This document shows, one piece after another, positions 1 through 5,226 of a stretch of 26,610 nt of DNA. The translations under genes were made by a program, and so were the position numbers. Each line of letters starts with the position of its first letter. The stretch's first letter is position 1. Under the pieces are notes generated by a model. That model was not told the origin of the DNA. It worked only from the letters and a program-made list of their open reading frames with translations, and ran no database searches. Source of the stretch: an uncultured Oscillospiraceae bacterium (GTDB lineage: Bacteria > Bacillota > Clostridia > Oscillospirales > Ruminococcaceae). The stretch covers positions 1 through 26,610 of the forward strand of contig CABUAH010000022.1 of assembly GCA_902489475.1 (NCBI GenBank), given 5' to 3'.

Positions 1-109
1 TATGGATGATTAATAAACTAAGCTCTTTTTGAATGTTTATGGCTTTATATCTTCCGATAAAACAAAACATGATAAATACCATTAAAATGCCTGCATATTT
101 AAAGAGCAT
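1..109 (-). CDS. spoIIIAB: Stage III sporulation protein SpoIIIAB, N-terminal fragment (runs off the window)
   Basis: Only about 36 codons are present. They read MLFKYAGILMVFIMFCFIGR and then YKAINIQKELSLLIIH: a hydrophobic N-terminal segment, then a short basic/polar stretch and Leu-rich residues. This matches the layout of SpoIIIAB, a membrane-anchored protein encoded directly after spoIIIAA in spore formers. The start ATG lies inside the end of spoIIIAA (11-bp overlap), with GGAG 12 nt upstream, so the two are probably translationally coupled. SpoIIIAB belongs to the SpoIIIA-SpoIIQ channel apparatus linking mother cell and forespore. The call rests mainly on position and the N-terminal membrane segment; too little sequence is present to check family motifs. 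Confidence 0.6.
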   Translation of the reverse strand, partial: MLFKYAGILMVFIMFCFIGRYKAINIQKELSLLIIH

Positions 110-1028
110 TTTTTAACATATCTCCTCTCACTTCTTTTACCTCACAAATTTGTCTTTCTTTTGAAAGACAAATAATATAATCAAAAAACTTTTTCTTAAT
201 CATCTTTTTTATCAAATTTTTTTGTATTGCTTCCTCGGTTGTTGAAGCGTGCGTTGTTGCAATCAGCTTAACACCTGAATTGAATAGATATTCAAATGAG
301 GGAAACTCGCTCTTTGCCCCGATTTCATCACATACAATAAACCTTGGGGATAAAAGCCGAACCGCTCGCTTTATTCCCTCCTCTTTTGAAACTCCGCTTA
401 ACACGTCCGTAAACTTTCCAACGTCATTTTCTATTATCCCTCTGTCAGACGCTGCAATCTCATTTCGTTCATCAATTAAAGTAACAGAATATTTGTTTCC
501 GAGCTCTCTTGTCAAATCTCTTAAAACTGTTGTTTTTCCGCTTGCAGGAGGTCCACATAAAAGCAAACTGACAGGTTCTTTGAAATTTATTTTTTCTAAT
601 ATATTTCTTGAACAATATTTGACTTCTCTTGAAATTCTTATGTTTACACCTGTCACATCGCTGATTCTTGATATTTCTCCGTTGTCATAAATAAATGACG
701 AAGAAAAACCAACTCTATTTCCTCCTTTTGTTGTAATAAATCCGTTTTTCAACTCCTCTTCAAAGCTGTACAGCGAATTGTCAAATGAACACATATAAGT
801 GTACTCTATATCATTTTTATAAACCTTTATTGCATTTACTGATGAGAGGGATAAATTCCCGCCATATGTAACAAAAAACTCGTCAGTTTCCGTTTTAACT
901 GTCAAATAATTGCCTGCTCTAAGCCTTATTTCACTGATACGCATCAAATCTGTTATACTCAGCTTCTCAATTGCATTTTTCAGTCCCAGCGGCAGCAAAT
1001 CAAGTGCATATAAATATTTATTATTCAT
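99..1028 (-). CDS. spoIIIAA: Stage III sporulation protein AA, secretion-type ATPase
   Basis: This is the ATPase of the SpoIIIA-SpoIIQ complex, needed in the mother cell after engulfment. It is related to the ATPases of type II/IV secretion systems. Visible motifs in the 309 residues are Walker A GPPASGKTT at 159-167, the IDERNE motif at 185-190, a Walker B-like FIVCDEIG around 230-237 and TTHAS near 258-262. Length is normal for the family. It is the first gene of the spoIIIA operon: spoIIIAB overlaps its end, and a SigE-like promoter lies about 36 bp upstream of the ATG. The ATG is preceded by AAGGAAAGGAAC as ribosome binding site. A terminator for the preceding gene lies just upstream, so this operon is transcribed independently. 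Confidence 0.95.
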   Translation of the reverse strand: MNNKYLYALDLLPLGLKNAIEKLSITDLMRISEIRLRAGNYLTVKTETDEFFVTYGGNLSLSSVNAIKVYKNDIEYTYMCSFDNSLYSFEEELKNGFITTKGGNRVGFSSSFIYDNGEISRISDVTGVNIRISREVKYCSRNILEKINFKEPVSLLLCGPPASGKTTVLRDLTRELGNKYSVTLIDERNEIAASDRGIIENDVGKFTDVLSGVSKEEGIKRAVRLLSPRFIVCDEIGAKSEFPSFEYLFNSGVKLIATTHASTTEEAIQKNLIKKMIKKKFFDYIICLSKERQICEVKEVRGDMLKNAL

Positions 1029-1063
1029 AAACAGTTCCTTTCCTTGTGTTTACTTCTTACACA

Positions 1064-1092
1064 ATAGTATGTGACAAGTTGTCCCATTATGA
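1064..1092 (-). promoter_or_regulatory. SigE-like promoter of the spoIIIA operon
   Basis: On the minus strand, TCATAAT (1092-1086) and CATACTAT (1071-1064) are separated by 14 bp. These differ by one base each from the known SigE consensus elements KMATATT and CATACAAT, at the expected spacing. The predicted transcript would start near 1057, giving a leader of about 30 nt before spoIIIAA. SigE control of spoIIIA is established in Bacillus subtilis; its use here is inferred. Confidence 0.65.
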
Positions 1093-1096
1093 CAAT

Positions 1097-1124
1097 AAAA
1101 AAATCTCCGGTTTTATCCGGAGAT
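1097..1124 (-). terminator. Intrinsic terminator after the SCIFF maturase gene
   Basis: A perfect 8-bp stem ATCTCCGG/CCGGAGAT with a 6-nt loop is followed on the minus strand by a run of T residues. It lies 30 bp after the maturase stop codon and just upstream of the spoIIIA promoter. Confidence 0.88.
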
Positions 1125-1153
1125 CTATGTCTGATATAAAGTTATGTATTGTT

Positions 1154-2518
1154 TTATGCTTCTAAATGTTTTTTGATTTGAAGCATTATTGCACACTCGA
1201 GACGCTTTTGCATTAGCTTGCAGGAAAGCTTATGTGCTTTTAAAATATCCCCCTCATAGATGAAGTTATTTGCATTGCAGCCACCGGAGCAATAAAACTT
1301 TGCCCAACATTTTTTACAATCGTCCTTGGCATAAACGTGAGTATTAGCAAATTTCTCTTTAATGCTGTTATCAAATGTTCCGTCCTCAAGATTTCCCATT
1401 TTAAACTCAGGTATTCCGACAAACTGGTGACAAGGATAAATGTCTCCATCAGCTGTAACAGCAACATATTCATTTCCGCTTCCGCAGCCACGAAGTCGCT
1501 TAATTGCGCAAGGTCCTTGATCTAAATCCAGCATGAAATGGAAGAAGTTGCAAAAGCCGCCATTCTCTCTGATCTTTTCAAGCTTATCAGCCAAAACCTC
1601 ATATTCCTTATAAATAGCCTCAAGATCATCCTCAACGATTGCATAAGGCATTTCCTTATCCGCCATAACCGGTTCAACAGAAACCTGGTCAAAACCAAGC
1701 TCATAAAGATGCATTACATCATTCGAGAAATCAAGGTTATACTTCGTAAATGTTCCTCTTACATAGTAATCTTTATCGCCGCGTTTAGATACAAGCTTTT
1801 TGTATCCTTCAAGTATTTTATCATAACTTCCTGTGCCATCGACACGAACACGAAGTCTGTCATTGACTTCCTTTCTACCGTCAATTGACAAAACAACATT
1901 TGACATTTCTTTATTTATAAAGTCTATTTTTTCGTCAGTCAAAAGCATTCCGTTGGTTGTAATTGTAAATCTGAAATTCTTGTTATGTTCTTTCTCTTTG
2001 CCTCTTGCATATTCAACAATTTGCTTAACAACATCAAAGTTCATAAGCGGCTCGCCGCCGAAAAAGTCCAGTTCAAGATTGACTCTGTCACCTGAATTTT
2101 CAATAAGAAAATCAATAGCTTTCTTTCCGGTTTCAAAAGTCATAAGCTTTCTGCCCTCGCCGTAATCTCCTGTTGAGGCAAAACAGTACTTGCATCTTAA
2201 GTTGCAGTCATGTGAAATAAGGAGACACATAGCTTTTATCGGAGAAACAACTGAATACTTTGCAAACTTTTCATAGTCGTCATCAGAAAACAAAATTTTG
2301 TCATTATAAAGCTCTTGTATCTCTTCAAAAGCTTCTTTAATATCTTCAGCACTGTATTTACTTGATAAAGCGCTGAGAGCAGTATTTAATTTTTCCTCGT
2401 CAAAAGGCGGTTGAGCAAAATCCAGCAAATCATATGTAAGCTCGTCAACGCTGTGAACACCACCGGAATTGACATCCAGCACGATATAAAAACCGCCCAG
2501 TTTAAATTTATGAATCAT
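1154..2518 (-). CDS. scfB: Radical SAM SCIFF peptide maturase (thioether-forming, SPASM domain)
   Basis: A 454-residue radical SAM/SPASM enzyme of the family that installs Cys-to-alpha-carbon thioether bridges in the SCIFF peptide (six Cys in forty-five residues) of Clostridia. Residues 1-90 form the N-terminal peptide-binding (RRE-like) region. The radical SAM cluster motif CNLRCKYC gives C105, C109 and C112, and the SAM-binding GGEP is at 154-157. The C-terminal SPASM region has many cysteines (C337, C345, C363, C401, C404, C410, C414, C433) to hold auxiliary iron-sulfur clusters. Length and sequence agree with the SCIFF maturase family from end to end. The ATG has AAAGGGG upstream. The gene is flanked by terminators on both sides, so it appears monocistronic; I found no clear promoter in the short gap. 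The precursor gene normally next to it is not visible here. Confidence 0.92.
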   Translation of the reverse strand: MIHKFKLGGFYIVLDVNSGGVHSVDELTYDLLDFAQPPFDEEKLNTALSALSSKYSAEDIKEAFEEIQELYNDKILFSDDDYEKFAKYSVVSPIKAMCLLISHDCNLRCKYCFASTGDYGEGRKLMTFETGKKAIDFLIENSGDRVNLELDFFGGEPLMNFDVVKQIVEYARGKEKEHNKNFRFTITTNGMLLTDEKIDFINKEMSNVVLSIDGRKEVNDRLRVRVDGTGSYDKILEGYKKLVSKRGDKDYYVRGTFTKYNLDFSNDVMHLYELGFDQVSVEPVMADKEMPYAIVEDDLEAIYKEYEVLADKLEKIRENGGFCNFFHFMLDLDQGPCAIKRLRGCGSGNEYVAVTADGDIYPCHQFVGIPEFKMGNLEDGTFDNSIKEKFANTHVYAKDDCKKCWAKFYCSGGCNANNFIYEGDILKAHKLSCKLMQKRLECAIMLQIKKHLEA

Positions 2519-2542
2519 TTGTAAAACCCCTTTAAAATCGAC

Positions 2543-2574
2543 TAAAATAAAAGGACGGAAAACACCGTCCTTTT
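2543..2574 (-). terminator. Intrinsic terminator after rpsB-tsf
   Basis: A perfect 10-bp inverted repeat AAAAGGACGG/CCGTCCTTTT with a 6-nt loop is followed on the minus strand by TTTTATTTTAG. It lies 24 bp beyond the tsf stop codon and separates the ribosomal operon from the SCIFF maturase gene. Confidence 0.92.
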
Positions 2575-2598
2575 AAATAGATCATCTTTTTAATTGTG

Positions 2599-3513
2599 TT
2601 ACTTAATCATGCTTGCAACTTCGTCAGCAAAGTTGTCTTCCTTCTTCTCAACGCCTTCTCCACGCTCAAAACGAACGTAGTCAACAACCTTGATAGAACC
2701 TCCGAGCTCCTTAGCTACAGCTTCAACATGCTTTCCTACAGAAACCTTATCGTCTTTTACGAAAGCCTGCTCAAGCAAGCAGTTTTCAGAATAAAACTTG
2801 CTGATCTTTCCATCAACGATCTTGACCTTAACCTGTTCAGGCTTGCTAGCCATCTTAGGATCTTCAGCCATCTGAGCGAGCATAATCTTCTTCTCTTCTT
2901 CAAGAGCATTGTCAGGAACAGAAGCTCTGTCAAGATAAGACGGATTCATAGCAGCAACCTGAAGTGCACAGTCCTTACCAACCTCGAATACCTTATCAAC
3001 ATCAAGATCAGTATCAAGCTTAACCATAACACCGATGCTTCCGCCTCCGTGAACGTAAGGAACCAAAACTCCTTCAAATCTCTTGAAACGGCGAATAACC
3101 ATGTTCTCTCTGATTTTGATAAATAAATCCTGCAAAGCTTCCTCTACAGTCTTATCACCGCCTGAAATAACAGTTGCCTTAAGAGCATCTATATCAGCAG
3201 GGTTCTTCTCGATAACAGTCTTAGCAACAGCTGCAACAAAAGCTTTGAATTCTTCGTTGTTTGCAGCAAAGTCAGTCTCAATGTTGACCTCAACAACTGC
3301 ACCGACATTTCCCTCAACAACAGAAGTTACAATACCCTCTGCTGAAACACGGCCGCTCTTTTTAGCCTGTGTAGCAAGTCCCTTTTCACGGAGAATGAGT
3401 ATTGCTTTCTCAGTATCACCCTCAGCTGCCTCAAGCGCTTTTTTACAATCCATCATTCCAACGCCTGTGGATTTCATTAAATCTTTGATTTCCGCTACGG
3501 ATACCTTTCCCAT
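2599..3513 (-). CDS. tsf: Translation elongation factor Ts
   Basis: EF-Ts is the nucleotide exchange factor that recycles EF-Tu-GDP to EF-Tu-GTP in the cytoplasm. The 304-residue product starts with the UBA-like N-terminal domain (VAEIKDLMKSTGVGMMDCKKAL), followed by the TDFAANNEEF segment, the family's TDFVAxN motif that contacts EF-Tu. The core and C-terminal domain follow, and the length is typical. It lies 40 bp after rpsB, the usual bacterial pairing, and very probably shares its transcript, which ends at the terminator near 2543-2574. The ATG has GGAGG upstream. Confidence 0.98.
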   Translation of the reverse strand: MGKVSVAEIKDLMKSTGVGMMDCKKALEAAEGDTEKAILILREKGLATQAKKSGRVSAEGIVTSVVEGNVGAVVEVNIETDFAANNEEFKAFVAAVAKTVIEKNPADIDALKATVISGGDKTVEEALQDLFIKIRENMVIRRFKRFEGVLVPYVHGGGSIGVMVKLDTDLDVDKVFEVGKDCALQVAAMNPSYLDRASVPDNALEEEKKIMLAQMAEDPKMASKPEQVKVKIVDGKISKFYSENCLLEQAFVKDDKVSVGKHVEAVAKELGGSIKVVDYVRFERGEGVEKKEDNFADEVASMIK

Positions 3514-3553
3514 TTTTATATTCCTCCAAATGTAAAATCGAAATTAAATCAAA

Positions 3554-4309
3554 TTATTCAGCGTCAGCTGTTTCCTCTGCTGAATTCTCTTCCTCGGCCT
3601 GTGCCTCAGCTTCAGCAGCACCGGCTTCACCCTGTCTTCCTTCGATAATAGCGTCTGCCATTGCTCCTGCAATAAGCTTTACTGCACGGATAGCATCATC
3701 GTTACCTGGAATAACATAATCAACTTCATCAGGATCACAGTTTGTATCAACAATAGCTACAACCGGAATGCCAAGTCTTTTTGCCTCTGCAACTGCAATC
3801 TTCTCTTTTCTCGGGTCAACAATAAATAATGCGCCCGGAAGCTCTTTCATATTTTTAATACCGCCAAGGAATTTTTCAAGCTTCTCAATTTCAAGATTGA
3901 GCTTAACAACTTCCTTTTTAGGAAGAAGATCGAATGTTCCGTCTTCTGCCATTGTATGAAGCTGCTCAAGTCTTCTGATTCTCTGCTTGATTGTCTTGAA
4001 GTTTGTCATCATTCCGCCGAGCCATCTTGCATTAACATAATGTGCATCAGCTCTTAATGCTTCTTCCTTAACGCTGTCGCTTGCCTGCTTCTTAGTACCT
4101 ACAAATAAAATTTCCTTACCTTCAGCAGATATGTCTCTGATAAACATATAAGCTTCCTCGAGCTTCTTAACTGTCTTTTGAAGGTCGATAATGTAAATAC
4201 CGTTTCTTTCTGTGAAAATGTACGGAGCCATTTTCGGGTTCCATCTTCTTGTCTGGTGACCAAAATGTACACCAGCTTCAAGAAGCTGCTTCATTGATAC
4301 TACTCCCAT
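3554..4309 (-). CDS. rpsB: 30S ribosomal protein S2
   Basis: A 251-residue S2 protein. The N-terminus MKQLLEAGVHFGHQTRRWNPKM is the family signature, and the segment with FVGTKKQASDSVKEEA and the central VDPRKEKIAVAEAKRLGIPVV block are also typical. S2 joins late in 30S assembly and is needed for S1 function where S1 is present. The C-terminus carries an acidic, Ala/Glu-rich tail of about 30 residues, a common lineage-specific extension. The chosen ATG has GGAGG nine bases upstream; an internal ATG at codon 6 (MKQLLEAG) aligns with the start in some homologues. It heads the rpsB-tsf operon behind its own SigA promoter and a folded leader. Confidence 0.98.
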   Translation of the reverse strand: MGVVSMKQLLEAGVHFGHQTRRWNPKMAPYIFTERNGIYIIDLQKTVKKLEEAYMFIRDISAEGKEILFVGTKKQASDSVKEEALRADAHYVNARWLGGMMTNFKTIKQRIRRLEQLHTMAEDGTFDLLPKKEVVKLNLEIEKLEKFLGGIKNMKELPGALFIVDPRKEKIAVAEAKRLGIPVVAIVDTNCDPDEVDYVIPGNDDAIRAVKLIAGAMADAIIEGRQGEAGAAEAEAQAEEENSAEETADAE

Positions 4310-4412
4310 TGTGTAGTTCCTCCTATTGGTTTAAATTTTCCTCCGCATATCTTAGCTCAAGCGCTACCCGAAGTATCGGGAACCACGCCCAAAAAATATG
4401 CGTGCGAATTGC
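4310..4412 (-). promoter_or_regulatory. Folded 5' leader of rpsB-tsf, candidate S2 autoregulatory element
   Basis: The untranslated leader of about 100 nt can form a closing stem CGCATAT (4402-4396) with ATATGCG (4350-4344). Inside it is a hairpin CCCGA/TCGGG with a 4-nt loop (4380-4367), and an AGC/GCT helix lies near 4354-4365. GGAGG for rpsB follows downstream. Many ribosomal protein operons are regulated by leaders that bind one of their products. I do not assign this one to a named family; the regulatory role is inferred from position and folding. Confidence 0.5.
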
Positions 4413-4418
4413 TTAAAT

Positions 4419-4447
4419 ATTATACCACTTTTTACATATTATTTCAA
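4419..4447 (-). promoter_or_regulatory. SigA promoter of rpsB-tsf
   Basis: On the minus strand, TTGAAA (4447-4442), a 17-bp spacer and TATAAT (4424-4419). This is one base from the consensus -35 with a perfect -10. Predicted transcription starts near 4412. Confidence 0.88.
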
Positions 4448-4462
4448 CAAAAACTATATTGT

Positions 4463-4753
4463 TTACTTTAACAAATTTTTAAGCTCAAATCTTTTGCTTT
4501 TTGTGCATATTTTGCTATTAGCGAGATTAACAAGAATTGTATCCTCTCCAATCAAATCAATATCACAAAAATCAATAACTAAATCGTCATCTCTCCCCAA
4601 AAGCCCGAATGCTCTCGGTCTTCCGAAAACGACAATTGATTCAACCCCACGTCCGTCAAAATTCATTACAACATCGTCAACATAACCGATTCTTGAGCCG
4701 GTCTGCCTATCTATTACTTCTTTGTCTTTTAACTCATTAAAGCTAAACAGCAT
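4463..4753 (-). CDS. YlmC/YmxH family sporulation protein (PRC-barrel)
   Basis: A 96-residue protein with a PRC-barrel fold pattern: FNELKDKEVIDRQTGSRIGY, then DDVVMNFDGRGVESIVVFG, then FGLLGRDDDLVIDFCDI and a closing IGEDTILV strand. This is the layout of the YlmC/YmxH family, conserved in endospore formers but without a firmly established biochemical role. A longer reading from a GTG at 4762 exists. The sequence GAGGTGA lies five bases before the ATG at 4753 and overlaps that GTG, so ATG 4753 is the likely start. It lies between the rpsU terminator and the rpsB promoter and therefore probably has its own transcript; I could not identify a convincing promoter. Confidence 0.88.
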   Translation of the reverse strand: MLFSFNELKDKEVIDRQTGSRIGYVDDVVMNFDGRGVESIVVFGRPRAFGLLGRDDDLVIDFCDIDLIGEDTILVNLANSKICTKSKRFELKNLLK

Positions 4754-4800
4754 ATAACTCACCTCGTATAAATGTATATGTCAGAAAAGATACTTTAATG

Positions 4801-4834
4801 AAAAAAGACAGGCATCAAAATTGACACCTGTCTT
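4801..4834 (-). terminator. Intrinsic terminator after rpsU
   Basis: A 14-bp stem (4834-4821 with 4818-4805) with a tandem wobble pair in the middle and a tiny loop is followed on the minus strand by a TTTTTT run. It begins 8 bp after the rpsU stop codon. Confidence 0.9.
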
Positions 4835-4842
4835 ATTTTTGA

Positions 4843-5016
4843 TTAATATTTTCTCTTACGAGCAGCTTCTGACTTTTTCTTACGCTTTACAGAAGGCTTT
4901 TCGTAATGCTCTCTTTTACGAACCTCAGCGATAACGCCGTCTTTAGCGCAGCTTCTCTTAAATCTTTTAAGAGCTGTATCGAGAGTTTCGTTTTTACCAA
5001 CACGAATTTCTGCCAT
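4843..5016 (-). CDS. rpsU: 30S ribosomal protein S21
   Basis: A 57-residue S21 protein starting MAEIRVGKNETLDTALKRFK and ending in a basic tail (KRKKKSEAARKRKY), as is typical of Firmicutes S21. S21 binds the 30S subunit near the anti-Shine-Dalgarno helix and helps initiation. A longer reading from a GTG at 5040 is open, but the strong GGGAGGG ribosome binding site lies inside that extension, eight bases before the ATG at 5016, so the short form is correct. The gene is monocistronic between a perfect SigA promoter and an intrinsic terminator, with a long folded leader. Confidence 0.96.
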   Translation of the reverse strand: MAEIRVGKNETLDTALKRFKRSCAKDGVIAEVRKREHYEKPSVKRKKKSEAARKRKY

Positions 5017-5169
5017 AGTTAAATTCCCTCCCTTTGTCACATATAACAGAGGACCTTGCTGATATAAGGCTTAAGTGTAAGTGAATAGTGAAGGCTTGGT
5101 TAACCCATAACTGAGCTTTTCGCTCTTTCCTCTGCGTTTCCACAAAAGCTATAAATCAACTAAAGTATA
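5017..5169 (-). promoter_or_regulatory. Long structured 5' leader of rpsU, unrecognised
   Basis: The transcript from the consensus promoter would carry about 150 untranslated bases before rpsU. A long-range 7-bp pairing CAGAGGA (5134-5128) with TCCTCTG (5053-5047) closes a region of about 75 nt. That region contains the hairpin GAGC-GAAAA-GCTC (5125-5113), a palindromic GGTTAACC and a repeated AAGCCTT. The second arm ends about 30 nt before the start codon, so folding could influence translation. I do not recognise a known riboswitch or ribosomal protein leader. Confidence 0.5.
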
Positions 5170-5175
5170 CAAGAC

Positions 5176-5204
5176 ATTATACAACAGAAATTTAATAATG
5201 TCAA
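5176..5204 (-). promoter_or_regulatory. Consensus SigA promoter of rpsU
   Basis: On the minus strand, TTGACA (5204-5199), a 17-bp spacer and TATAAT (5181-5176): a perfect match to the SigA consensus at optimal spacing. It starts 23 bp after the leuS stop codon, and no terminator lies between them, so read-through from leuS is possible. Confidence 0.93.
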
Positions 5205-5226
5205 GAAAATTTAAAAATAATTTTTA

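Noticed and set aside
280..690. A 136-codon plus-strand frame opposite spoIIIAA, and similar frames opposite smc, topA and plsX
   Set aside because: All lie fully antisense to well-recognised genes and have no credible ribosome binding site or domain pattern.
1240..1491. An overlapping minus-strand frame with Met inside the SCIFF maturase, checked as a possible hidden peptide gene
   Set aside because: It is out of frame within the conserved SPASM coding region and is not Cys-rich, so it is not the missing SCIFF precursor.
2596..3535. Open frames of 150-176 codons on the plus strand opposite tsf
   Set aside because: They are mirror frames of a strongly biased, highly conserved gene. The translations are low-complexity and show no family features.
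4754..4800. A possible sporulation-sigma promoter for ylmC (TATACATT-like box)
   Set aside because: The -10-like box matches only partly and no suitable -35 box lies at the right distance.
5041..5175. A small leader peptide or a known riboswitch in the rpsU leader
   Set aside because: No short frame with a ribosome binding site stood out, and I could not match the folding to the purine, glycine, c-di-GMP, T-box or other riboswitch cores that I know.
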